Assembly (NCBI GenBank): GCA_947306605.1
Contig: CAMZHB010000052.1
Coordinates: forward strand, 1-8,716
Source: an uncultured Prevotellaceae bacterium
GTDB lineage: Bacteria > Bacteroidota > Bacteroidia > Bacteroidales > Bacteroidaceae
DNA length: 8,716 nt
Direction of reading: 5' to 3'
A program made the translations under genes and the position numbers. Under the pieces are notes generated by a model. It did no database searches. It was not told where the DNA came from and saw nothing but the letters and a program-made list of their open reading frames with translations. Shown piece after piece: positions 1 to 6,905 of the stretch. Numbering within the stretch: position 1 is the first letter of the stretch; every line of letters begins with the position of its first letter.

Positions 1-1067
1 GAACCCGATAATATGAAATTAATATATACAGCTATGATAAGGAAATGCATTCTATGGAAACCATACATCTCCTCCAGTTCCGCACGGCTGCATTTTCCCT
101 TTTCCAAGCGGCGCAAATAGGCAAACACTTTTTTCTGGACAATCACCAGAAAGCCGGCCAGCGTTTTCTTCTCCTTAATAATCGGGCTCTTTGCCCCGGA
201 ATGGGTCACGTTGTCAATATTCTTGATGAACACCACGTCGGCATCCACTTCGTTGAGGTTTTCTATCAGCGAGCCGTGACCTCCGGGACGGAACAGCAAC
301 CGGCCGTCGTCGGTACGGAAAAGTTCGTTTTCGGGCGTCACGGCCACAGTGTCTGTCGACGGTTTCTGCTCAGTCAATGTCACGTGATAGGTCACGCCGT
401 AACGCTTTTCGTAAGAAGGAATCTTTTCATCGAGCAACGCCTGGAACAAAGCACGATGCTCGGGCGACACGGTAAACGTCAGGAATACGTCACCCTTGGC
501 ATTGCTTGCATACAGGGCACCTTCGGCTAGATGTTCCTCCACAGGCGTGTACTTGCTGGTATTCAAGCGGTGGAAAATGAGCAGTCCTTTGGGCAATTCG
601 CCGTAGCCCATGCCCTCGGGCAGGAGCAACATGCGAACGATATCTTTGTAGCGGCCCGCAATGATCAGTTGCGTGATGTCCTTCTTATACTGCTTGCGGC
701 ATTGTTTTTCCAATATTTGATAGAAAGGAAACGACCTGATGTTGTTGAAAAACCTCATCACAGGTAAGTCTTGGGGTATATCACTCGTACCATTTAAGAA
801 GGCGTACAAATCTTTAAACATGCGGCTGGCGGCACCTGAGGCAGGAACAAACTTGGCTACGCGGTGATTGTCACAATACTGCTCCCAAACCTTCACGGCA
901 TCGTCCACTTCTTTATTCGTCAAATGCAAAATGCCATCGTACAGGGAAACCGCTCTTTTTACCCGAAGATAAGGAAAACCGTTACGGAAACATTCGAGCT
1001 GTTCCTCCAGCCGGGCTTCCGTCATTCCTTTTGCTTCCAATTGCCTTAAATCTTCTGATTGTATCAT
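1..1067 (-). CDS. DUF4301-like protein, 3' end outside the window
   Basis: Begins at the ATG read leftwards from 1067 and stays open to the window edge (355 full codons); family members are about 500 residues as I recall, so roughly a third is missing. The protein (starting MIQSEDLRQLEAKGMTEARL) matches my memory of the Bacteroidetes DUF4301 family. Visible blocks are KFVPASGAASRMFKDLYAF (72-90), LPKGLLIFH (158-166), VEEHLAEGALYA (176-187), FTVSPEHRALF (198-208), EQKPSTDT (233-240), RPGGHGSLIENLNEVDADV (260-278) and FIKNIDNV (280-287). The glycine-rich PASGAASRM loop, the PGGHG block and the IDN block resemble the nucleotide-binding, sugar and metal motifs of UDP-sugar pyrophosphorylases, so a nucleotidyltransferase fold is inferred; the substrate is unknown. 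No signal peptide, so cytoplasmic. It has its own promoter and is divergent from nagA. The last ~19 visible codons (from about residue 337) are hydrophobic and AT-rich and do not fit the family pattern I remember. Confidence 0.8.
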   Translation of the reverse strand, partial: MIQSEDLRQLEAKGMTEARLEEQLECFRNGFPYLRVKRAVSLYDGILHLTNKEVDDAVKVWEQYCDNHRVAKFVPASGAASRMFKDLYAFLNGTSDIPQDLPVMRFFNNIRSFPFYQILEKQCRKQYKKDITQLIIAGRYKDIVRMLLLPEGMGYGELPKGLLIFHRLNTSKYTPVEEHLAEGALYASNAKGDVFLTFTVSPEHRALFQALLDEKIPSYEKRYGVTYHVTLTEQKPSTDTVAVTPENELFRTDDGRLLFRPGGHGSLIENLNEVDADVVFIKNIDNVTHSGAKSPIIKEKKTLAGFLVIVQKKVFAYLRRLEKGKCSRAELEEMYGFHRMHFLIIAVYINFILSG

Positions 1068-1114
1068 GGTTTTAAATTATTGAAGTCTTTTCACCATTGC
1101 GAATCTTGGCAATG

Positions 1115-1145
1115 CAAAGTTATAAATAAAGTTTTAAAAAACAAG
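1115..1145 (-). promoter_or_regulatory. Bacteroidetes-type promoter for the DUF4301-like gene
   Basis: On the minus strand the -7 box TAACTTTG (1115-1122) fits the Bacteroidetes consensus TAnnTTTG exactly. A CTTG (1142-1145) lies 19 bp upstream, the spacing expected for the -33 TTTG box. The leader to the ATG at 1067 would be about 40 nt. Transcription start not demonstrated. Confidence 0.6.
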
Positions 1146-1178
1146 CAAAAACGAACAATTTATTAATCACAAACCTTC

Positions 1179-1233
1179 AAAAACATACGTTTTTCTGTCA
1201 AAAGGGTGGATTTTTTGTTCTTTTTCCACAAAA
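1179..1233. promoter_or_regulatory. Two short inverted repeats in the divergent spacer, possible operator sites
   Basis: Between the two divergent promoters are AAAAAC-ATAC-GTTTTT (1179-1194) and TTTTGT-N9-ACAAAA (1213-1218 with 1228-1233). Both are exact 6-bp inverted repeats. They are in AT-rich DNA where such repeats arise by chance, so a regulator-binding role for nagA is only a possibility. Confidence 0.2.
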
Positions 1234-1260
1234 CATAAAAGAAATACCGCTGTTTTTAGT

Positions 1261-1268
1261 TATTTTTG
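1261..1268 (+). promoter_or_regulatory. Candidate -7 box of the nagA promoter
   Basis: TATTTTTG matches TAnnTTTG and lies 22 bp before the nagA ATG. No TTTG-like -33 box is at the expected 19-21 bp upstream, so the promoter is either weak or activator-dependent, or the box is fortuitous. Confidence 0.4.
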
Positions 1269-1290
1269 TATGTGAATTATCTGACCCACT

Positions 1291-2463
1291 ATGTCTACAC
1301 GTATCATACAAATTACAAACGGCCGCATCCTGACCCCCGGCGGTTGGGTCAAGGGAGGCTCTGTCATTGTTGAGGACAACCGTATTTCCGAAGTGAGTTC
1401 CAGCGAGAGTCACGTCGAAGGTGCCACTGTGGTAGACGTCGGCGGAGGCAACATTGTGCCCGGCGGCATCGATCTGCACATCCACGGCGGCGGTGGACGC
1501 GACTACATGGAAGGCACCGAAGAGGCGTTCCGCGAAGCCATCAGTTCGCACATGATCCACGGAACGACGGCCCTCTACCCCACCCTTTCCTCATCGAGTG
1601 TACCTATGATAGAAGCCGCCATCGAAACCACCGAGCGGCTGATGGCCGAGAAAGACAGCCCCGTTCTCGGCCTGCACCTCGAGGGTCCCTACTTCAATCC
1701 CGAAATGGCCGGCGGCCAGTTGCCCGAATACATCACGCCACCTATCAAGAACGATTACGAACGCATCATCAAGAGCACTAAGGTACTGAAGCGTTGGGAT
1801 GAAGCTCCCGAACTGCCCGGCACCGAAGCCTTCGGACACTTCTGCACCACCCACGGCGTCATGGCAGCCATTGCCCACACCAAGGCCGAATACCGCGACG
1901 TGCTGAAGGCCTGGAACCACGGTTTCCGCCACGCCACCCATTTCTACAACGCCATGACCGGTTTCCACAAGGTGCGCGAATACAAGCATGAGGGAACCGT
2001 GGAAAGCGTTTACGCCATTCCCGACATGACCGTTGAAATGATTGCCGACGGCATCCACGTGCCACCCACCATACTGAAGATGATTTACCTCGTGAAAGGC
2101 ATCGAGCGCACGGCACTCATCACCGATGCCCTCGCCGTTTCGGCTTCCACGAGCAACAAGGCTTTCGACCCCCGTGTCATCATCGAGGACGGTGTGTGCA
2201 AACTGGCTGACCACTCCGCGCTGGCTGGCAGCATCGCCACCATGGACCGACTCATCAACACCATGGTTCTCAAGGTCGGCATTCCTTTTGAAGACGCCAT
2301 CCGCATGTCGTCGGAGACACCGGCCACCATCATGGATGAACACGACCACAAGGGCACCATCAAGAAAGGCATGGACGCCGACATCGTGGTGTACGACAGT
2401 AAAATCAACCTGAAGTTCGTCATGCAGATGGGTCACATCGTCCGCAACGATTTTGACGTTTAG
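1291..2463 (+). CDS. nagA: N-acetylglucosamine-6-phosphate deacetylase
   Basis: Hydrolyses N-acetylglucosamine-6-phosphate to glucosamine-6-phosphate and acetate in the cytoplasm, feeding amino sugars from cell-wall recycling or host glycans into glycolysis or peptidoglycan precursors. At 390 residues it has normal family length. The amidohydrolase signatures appear in order: PGGIDLHIHGGGG (57-69, with H63/H65), GLHLEGPYF (127-135, metal ligand E131), IAHTKA (194-199, H196), the family hallmark HATHFYNAM (214-222, H217), IADGIHVPP (251-259, H256), LITDA (276-280, catalytic D279) and LAGSIATMD (311-319). The C-terminal GTIKKGMDADIVVYD block (355-369) is the typical return of the chain to the small beta-sandwich domain. 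The ATG at 1291 gives the expected N-terminus with no extension. It heads a likely operon with the exported protein starting 6 bp downstream. No nagB or transporter gene is adjacent in this window. Start and function are well supported; the stop codon is TAG. Confidence 0.95.
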   Translation: MSTRIIQITNGRILTPGGWVKGGSVIVEDNRISEVSSSESHVEGATVVDVGGGNIVPGGIDLHIHGGGGRDYMEGTEEAFREAISSHMIHGTTALYPTLSSSSVPMIEAAIETTERLMAEKDSPVLGLHLEGPYFNPEMAGGQLPEYITPPIKNDYERIIKSTKVLKRWDEAPELPGTEAFGHFCTTHGVMAAIAHTKAEYRDVLKAWNHGFRHATHFYNAMTGFHKVREYKHEGTVESVYAIPDMTVEMIADGIHVPPTILKMIYLVKGIERTALITDALAVSASTSNKAFDPRVIIEDGVCKLADHSALAGSIATMDRLINTMVLKVGIPFEDAIRMSSETPATIMDEHDHKGTIKKGMDADIVVYDSKINLKFVMQMGHIVRNDFDV

Positions 2464-2469
2464 AATAAA

Positions 2470-3606
2470 ATGAAACCACTTTTTCTGACAGTCACCCTGC
2501 TGGCTGTCACCGCGCTCTCCGCCCAAACACGTCTGCCAACACGCATCTATGTAGAGAACGCCGAAAAGAGTTCACACGTACAAGGCATAGCCATCGACAC
2601 CCTGCGAGGCCATGCCTATTTTTCGTTCACCACCAGCCTTATCAAGACCGACCTTGAGGGGCGCGTCGTCGGCAGCGTGACGGGTCTGACATGCCACTTG
2701 GGCTGCCTTGACCTCGACGAACAGACGGGCAAGGTATATGCTTCGGTGGAATACAAGAACGATGAAATCGGGCGCGGCATCATGCACATCATGGGCAAAC
2801 CACTCGGCAAGCGCGACAACACGTTCTACATCGGCATCTTCGACACCGACAAAATCGACCGAGTGGGCATCGACGCCCAGACGGGCGGTGTCATGCGCAC
2901 CGTGTTCCTGCCCCAGGTGGCCCGCTTCTACGAAGACACCGTCGTGAACCAGGGCCGGCGCGTGGCCCACCGTTACGGCTGCAGCGGCATCGACGGCATT
3001 GCCCTCGGCCCGCAGTTCGGCAAGCCCGGCGGTCCCAAACGGCTGTACATTGACGTGGCCGTTTACGGCGACACCACACGCACCGACAACGACTACCAAA
3101 TGTTTCTCGAGTACGACCTCAAGACGCTCAACCGCTATGCACGGCCCCTTGACCAAAGCAATCCCCACCGCACCGGACCGAAACGGGCGCGCCGCCAACT
3201 CTTCGTTTTCACGGGCAACACCACCTACGGCGTGCAGAACCTGGAGTACGACCCGACCAACCGCTGGTGGTGGACGGCCGTCTACAAAGGCAGCAAGTCG
3301 CAGTACCCCAACTTCCCCCTCTTCACCGTCGACGGCACCGCGAAACCCCGCAAGCAGTGGCTCCGCGGCTTCGACCGCAAGGAGAAAGGCCTGGTGCTCA
3401 CCCTCGCCAACGCCGGTGCCGCCCATCAGCCCACCGGGCTGCGCGGTTGGCGGCAGAAAGTGGGACAGACGGGCATGCACGCCTTGGGAAACAACCTTTT
3501 CTACCTGGCACAGGGAGACCGCACCCCCGAAGGCATACAGACCTGCGAAGTGCGCCTCTACCGCTTCACGGGCAAGGCACGACAGCCCTTTGAACCGGTC
3601 GAGTGA
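2470..3606 (+). CDS. Exported beta-propeller-like protein of unknown function
   Basis: Product of 378 residues with a clear Sec signal peptide, MKPLFLTVTLLAVTALSA, probably cut after ALSA (residue 18) before QTRLP. There is no lipobox cysteine, so a soluble periplasmic or secreted protein is expected. The mature part has strand-and-turn units of the kind seen in NHL/YncE-type propellers: VQGIAIDTLRGHAYFSF (37-53), LGCLDLDEQTGKVYASVEY (77-95), GIDGIALGP (173-181), YIDVAVYGDTTRTDNDYQ (193-210), TTYGVQNLEYDPTNRWWWTA (251-270), GLRGWRQKVGQTGMHALG (323-340) and NLFYLAQGD (342-350). I recall similar hypothetical proteins in other Bacteroides/Prevotella genomes but no assigned function. The gene starts 6 bp after the nagA stop, so co-transcription is likely and an amino-sugar or glycan-linked role is conceivable but unproven. 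The 3' end (TGA) is followed 53 bp later by the palindromic element at 3660-3732. Confidence 0.8.
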   Translation: MKPLFLTVTLLAVTALSAQTRLPTRIYVENAEKSSHVQGIAIDTLRGHAYFSFTTSLIKTDLEGRVVGSVTGLTCHLGCLDLDEQTGKVYASVEYKNDEIGRGIMHIMGKPLGKRDNTFYIGIFDTDKIDRVGIDAQTGGVMRTVFLPQVARFYEDTVVNQGRRVAHRYGCSGIDGIALGPQFGKPGGPKRLYIDVAVYGDTTRTDNDYQMFLEYDLKTLNRYARPLDQSNPHRTGPKRARRQLFVFTGNTTYGVQNLEYDPTNRWWWTAVYKGSKSQYPNFPLFTVDGTAKPRKQWLRGFDRKEKGLVLTLANAGAAHQPTGLRGWRQKVGQTGMHALGNNLFYLAQGDRTPEGIQTCEVRLYRFTGKARQPFEPVE

Positions 3607-3659
3607 CACCACACAAAGGTTGTATATATAATAAGGATGCATTTCGTCCACCTGAGGCC

Positions 3660-3732
3660 GGACTTCAGACTGCAGAAACGGCGTCTCAAAATTTTGAGAC
3701 GCCGTTTCTGTTGTTTCATGTACCCCGTCCGT
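3660..3732. repeat. Palindromic dispersed element, copy 1 (possible bidirectional terminator)
   Basis: The core is a perfect 38-bp palindrome: arms CAGAAACGGCGTCTCAAAA (3673-3691) and its exact complement (3692-3710), with no spacer. It is flanked by GGACTTC (3660-3666), 6 nt before the core, and GTCCGT (3727-3732), 16 nt after it; GGAC and GTCC could pair as an outer stem. Copy 2 at 7890-7962 has the same layout and exact spacing, and I count about 57 of 73 identical positions. It sits between convergent genes (3606 and 3747), 3' of both, so transcription termination in both directions is plausible, although the T-run after it is weak on the plus strand and absent on the minus strand. A REP-like dispersed element is the other reading, and both may hold. 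Confidence 0.75.
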
Positions 3733-3746
3733 CTGGGGCAGACGTT

Positions 3747-5195
3747 TCATATTACCGGCATCACAAATTCGTAACAGCCGGCATCGGCCTGTCCGTCGCT
3801 CATGCGCACCACGCCGCGGCGGTCGCGGGGATAGTGGCTCACAGCCACGGTGGCGTCGGCGGCCCCGACGGCCAGTGACTTCTCCACCAGACTGAAGTCG
3901 AACAGCAGGGCATCGAGGTTAAATTTTGGGAAATTGCCCTCGCGCTTCACGGGATTGCCCGAACGATCCCACTGACACTGCACGATGCTGGCGTCTTCGA
4001 GCACCTCGTCGGTGTCGAGCAGGCAGTTATAGAAACCGTAGTTGAAGTCCACCTCAGGATGGTCTTTCCACTGAAGGCCGAAGACTTCGTCATCGCTGTA
4101 GCCAGTCACGATGCAGTTGATGAAGTGGGCGCGCACCAGAGGACAGGCCACGTCGCCATAGGAGTTGCCGTATTCCAGCGCCGGCCCGCGCATGCCGTCG
4201 AAGGGATAGAACTGCGCCAGGGTGCAGTGGATGAACTCGGCGTCGCCGCCATAAAGCTTCACGCAGCACTTGGCGGCATTGGAAATCTGACTGTTGCCGA
4301 CCATGATTTTCGAACTGAAGGCGCTCAGGCAGTGGCCGCCCATGTTGTGGATGACACTGTTCTCCACCACCAGCTTCATGCGGGTCACGTCGGACGAGTC
4401 GCACACCACGCCGTGTTTGCCGCTGTGGATATCGCACCAGTTGAGGCGGTTGCCGTAACTCTTGCCGGTAAAATGCACGCCCTGCCACTGGTTCGACACA
4501 CGGTCGTAGGGCTGGTTCTCAAACATCATGTCGGTGCGGTCGCCGCGCATGACAACGGGGTCCGTCATGCTACCCTCGGCTTTCAACGTGCCGTCCACAC
4601 GCAACCCGGCGTCGCTGTGGAAATAGAAGAGCGTGCCGGCGGCAATGGTCATCGTGACACCCTCGTCCACGGTCAGACTGTCGTAAACCAGATAGGGACG
4701 CCGCGAACTGAACGTCATGTTTCTCGTAACGTGAAAACCGTGCAGCACCACCACGTCCTGGCTCCATGCCGTGAGCACCACAGGCTGCTGCACACCGTTG
4801 GAGAGCGTGAAGAGCAATGTGGCCGTCAGTTCCACGGGGTCGTCGCTGTCGCGCACCTCGGGAGTCAGTTCCACGAAGACACGCAGGCTGTCCTTCTTGG
4901 GACAGTCGATGCTCTGCGACAAGCCTTCGTTGATGTACATGCCGTCCACATTGACACGGAAACCTTTGCTTTCCCCGTTCTCGAAACTCACGTTTGCGAT
5001 ACTCACGCCGTGGTCGCTGCGGTTGTAAACCATAAAGAAAGCCGTAGGCGTGCCCATGCCTGAAATTACCGTGTCGAATTTCAGAGTGTCCACAGAAAAG
5101 GCCAGACGGTCGCCGGCTCCTGTGTCAAATTTCTCTTCCTCCATGCAGGCGCCCAGTAGCAGCACCGCCAGAAGTATCGTTGTCAGTCTATGCAT
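3747..5195 (-). CDS. Surface lipoprotein with a right-handed beta-helix
   Basis: 482 residues. The N-terminus MHRLTTILLAVLLLGAC is a lipoprotein signal with lipobox LGAC and lipidated C17. The next residues, MEEEK, are acidic, resembling the Bacteroidetes lipoprotein surface-export signal, so display on the outer face of the outer membrane is inferred. Residues about 30-150 look like an Ig/ASH-like beta-sandwich (LAFSVDTLKFDTVISGMGTP, FFMVYNRSDHGVSIANVSF). From about 155 to 410 there are beta-helix rungs: LTVDEGVTMTIAAGTLFYF (174-192), LRVDGTLKAEGS (198-209), WQGVHF (237-242), NWCDIHSGKHGVVCD (252-266), VVENSVIHNMGG (276-287) and FINCIVTG (358-365). The tail ends with DAGCYEF, like 'choice-of-anchor' beta-helix proteins of this phylum. 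No pectate-lyase catalytic set is recognised; it may bind or process polysaccharide, or be structural. It lies downstream of pepD in the same direction but behind a terminator; I see no clear promoter in 5196-5280. Confidence 0.82.
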   Translation of the reverse strand: MHRLTTILLAVLLLGACMEEEKFDTGAGDRLAFSVDTLKFDTVISGMGTPTAFFMVYNRSDHGVSIANVSFENGESKGFRVNVDGMYINEGLSQSIDCPKKDSLRVFVELTPEVRDSDDPVELTATLLFTLSNGVQQPVVLTAWSQDVVVLHGFHVTRNMTFSSRRPYLVYDSLTVDEGVTMTIAAGTLFYFHSDAGLRVDGTLKAEGSMTDPVVMRGDRTDMMFENQPYDRVSNQWQGVHFTGKSYGNRLNWCDIHSGKHGVVCDSSDVTRMKLVVENSVIHNMGGHCLSAFSSKIMVGNSQISNAAKCCVKLYGGDAEFIHCTLAQFYPFDGMRGPALEYGNSYGDVACPLVRAHFINCIVTGYSDDEVFGLQWKDHPEVDFNYGFYNCLLDTDEVLEDASIVQCQWDRSGNPVKREGNFPKFNLDALLFDFSLVEKSLAVGAADATVAVSHYPRDRRGVVRMSDGQADAGCYEFVMPVI

Positions 5196-5216
5196 AACAT
5201 TTCTTCAGGGAAACAG

Positions 5217-5250
5217 AAATCCCTCTATTCTAAAACGAACAGAGGGACTT
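5217..5250 (-). terminator. Intrinsic terminator of pepD
   Basis: On the minus strand, AAGTCCCTCTGTTC (5250-5237) and GAATAGAGGGATTT (5230-5217) can form a 14-bp stem around a 6-nt loop, with two G-U wobbles, followed by a T-rich CTGTTTCCC. The same sequence read on the plus strand would have A-C mismatches at the wobble positions, so the structure favours minus-strand RNA. It begins about 30 bp after the pepD stop, and separates pepD from the lipoprotein gene starting at 5195. Confidence 0.7.
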
Positions 5251-5280
5251 TTTATTATCAAACGGCGCAAGAAAATCGCG

Positions 5281-6735
5281 TCAAGCTTTCTTCGGGATGT
5301 TCTTGAGCACCTCCTGCAGGTGGTCCCAGACCATCTTCACCGTCGGAATGAGCAGTTTCTCGTCAGGCGAATGCACGCCGCGCAGGGTCGGTCCGAAGCT
5401 GACCATGTCCATCTCCGGATACTTCTCGCTGAACAGGCCGCACTCCAGTCCGGCATGGATGGCTCGCACCACGGGTTTCTTGCCGAACAGACGCTCGTAG
5501 GCATCCACAGCAATCTGCAGCAACGGGCTCTTCGGGTTGAGGAACCAGCCGGGATAGCCCGTGTTGGTCTCGGTGCGGGCACCGGCCAAGTCAAACACCG
5601 AGCGGACAATGTCGCAAGCGTTGAGGCGTTTGCTGGTCAGATTACTGCGCTGCATGGTGCTGATGCGGATGACGTTGCCGTTGAGACGCACGCTGGCCAG
5701 GTTAGACGAGGTCTCCACAAAGTTCGGGATGTCCTGACTCATGGCAAACACGCCGTTAGGCACACCCACCAGGGCTTTGATGAGGTTGTCGCTCGTCTGC
5801 TTGTCGATGACTTCGTCCTGAGCTGGCTGACTGCCCAGTTCGAACTGCATGTTCTCTTCCGTCACAAAGTATTCCTGCTCGAACTCCGCCGCCATCACGT
5901 TCAGATCCGCACGCACCTGCTCCTTGTATTTCATGGGCACGCAGCACACGGCGTAACCGTCGCGCGGAATGGCGTTGTGGAGGCCACCGCTCTGGATGTC
6001 GGCCAGACGCACGCCGTAGTCCATGAACTTATAGAGCACGCGGGCCAGCAGTTTGTTGGCGTTGGCGCGTTTCTTCTCAATGTCGTCGCCCGAGTGGCCG
6101 CCCACCAGGCCCTGCACCTGTACTTTGAAGAAGTAGCTGTCGGCCGGAGCCGCTTCTTTCTTCACGTCGAAGAAAGCCTGTGTGTTGGCGCCGCCGGCGC
6201 AGCTGATGAATATTTCGCCTTCGTCCTCCGAGTCGAGGTTGAGCAGATACTTGCCCGTCATGAAACCCGGCTTGATGCCAGAGGCACCGCCCAGACTTGT
6301 CTCCTCGGCGCGGGTGAAGAGGCATTCGATGGGGCCGTGCACAATGGTGTCGTCGGCCAGCAGGGCCATCTGCATAGCCACGCCGATGCCATCGTCGGCG
6401 CCCAGCGTGGTGCCCTTGGCTTTCATCCATTCACCGTCTACATATGTCTGGATGGCGTCGTTCTCGAAGTCAAACTCCAGGCCGGCCACCTTCTCGCAGA
6501 CCATATCCATGTGGCTCTGCACCACGGTGGTTTCCAAATCTTCATAGCCTGGTGTGGCCGGTTTGCGGATGAGCACGTTGCCTGTTTCGTCCTGCAAGGT
6601 TTCCAGGCCCAGCTTTTGGCCGAAATCCATCAGGAACGCCATCATTTTCTCTTCCTTGTTCGACGGACGGGGTATCTTGTTCACTTCCGCGAAGCAGTCG
6701 AACACAATTTTAGGTTCCAGTTGTATCTTTTCCAT
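5281..6735 (-). CDS. pepD: Aminoacyl-histidine dipeptidase (M20 family)
   Basis: Cytoplasmic Zn-dependent dipeptidase that cleaves Xaa-His and other dipeptides, used in peptide nutrition and turnover. The 484-residue protein (MEKIQLEPKIVFDCFAEVNK...) has full family length. Metal ligands and catalytic residues are all present: SHMDMV (74-79, H75 and catalytic D77), GADDGIG (112-118, bridging D114), RAEET (142-146, general base E144 and metal ligand E145), NLDSED (166-171, D168) and RGVHSPDE (452-459, H455). The lid domain carries GLVGGHSGDDI (209-219) and GGLHNAIPRD (250-259). The spacing matches the well-studied Vibrio PepD with a constant offset of about 5-6 residues, from memory. The frame is open up to 6882, but the family's conserved N-terminus begins at the ATG at 6735, and the extension would run through the promoter, so the shorter start was chosen. 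Stop is TGA. Confidence 0.95.
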   Translation of the reverse strand: MEKIQLEPKIVFDCFAEVNKIPRPSNKEEKMMAFLMDFGQKLGLETLQDETGNVLIRKPATPGYEDLETTVVQSHMDMVCEKVAGLEFDFENDAIQTYVDGEWMKAKGTTLGADDGIGVAMQMALLADDTIVHGPIECLFTRAEETSLGGASGIKPGFMTGKYLLNLDSEDEGEIFISCAGGANTQAFFDVKKEAAPADSYFFKVQVQGLVGGHSGDDIEKKRANANKLLARVLYKFMDYGVRLADIQSGGLHNAIPRDGYAVCCVPMKYKEQVRADLNVMAAEFEQEYFVTEENMQFELGSQPAQDEVIDKQTSDNLIKALVGVPNGVFAMSQDIPNFVETSSNLASVRLNGNVIRISTMQRSNLTSKRLNACDIVRSVFDLAGARTETNTGYPGWFLNPKSPLLQIAVDAYERLFGKKPVVRAIHAGLECGLFSEKYPEMDMVSFGPTLRGVHSPDEKLLIPTVKMVWDHLQEVLKNIPKKA

Positions 6736-6764
6736 TTTTCTGCGATATTTGTTGATGTTTGATA

Positions 6765-6772
6765 CAAAGTTA
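6765..6772 (-). promoter_or_regulatory. -7 box of the pepD promoter
   Basis: Minus-strand TAACTTTG fits TAnnTTTG and is identical to the box before the DUF4301-like gene. It lies 29 bp upstream of the pepD ATG. A TTTG (plus positions 6789-6792) is 16 bp further upstream, slightly closer than the usual 19-21 bp for a -33 box. The position supports the 6735 start. Confidence 0.55.
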
Positions 6773-6869
6773 TGCAAAATATGCCAACCAAAACACGTTC
6801 TATCACTAAAAAAGAATAAATTCCATGTATTTTCCGCCAATTCTTCCGCTCCCAATCGTTGAAAAGGTC

Positions 6870-6877
6870 TATCTTTG
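6870..6877 (+). promoter_or_regulatory. -7 box of the promoter for the small-protein/Skp-like unit
   Basis: TATCTTTG matches TAnnTTTG and is 28 bp before the ATG at 6906. No convincing -33 TTTG is seen. It is divergent from the pepD promoter about 100 bp away. It probably drives the interrupted small frame and the lipoprotein gene at 7148. Confidence 0.5.
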
Positions 6878-6905
6878 CACAAAATAACTGAAAAGCGTCA
6901 GGTTC

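Noticed and set aside
1591..2526. A 311-codon minus-strand open frame over nagA
   Set aside because: It is a His/Val-rich shadow of a clear NagA sequence.
3660..3732. CRISPR repeat interpretation of the palindromic elements
   Set aside because: Only two copies exist, over 4 kb apart, with no regular spacers and no cas genes.
2572..3750. A 392-codon minus-strand open frame over the exported propeller-like gene
   Set aside because: The plus-strand frame has a clean signal peptide, operon spacing and repeated beta-strand units; the minus frame has none and reads through the palindrome.
4059..5063. A 334-codon plus-strand open frame over the beta-helix lipoprotein
   Set aside because: It lacks any recognisable pattern, whereas the minus frame has a lipobox and beta-helix rungs.
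5050..6762. A 570-codon plus-strand open frame across the pepD region, longer than pepD itself
   Set aside because: It is antisense to pepD, whose frame contains every M20 metal and catalytic motif. The plus-strand translation has no domain pattern; it is open because of GC-rich third-position codon use.
6736..6882. A 49-residue N-terminal extension of PepD
   Set aside because: The extension is not family-like, would run through the TAACTTTG promoter box, and the family start MEKIQ... is at 6735.
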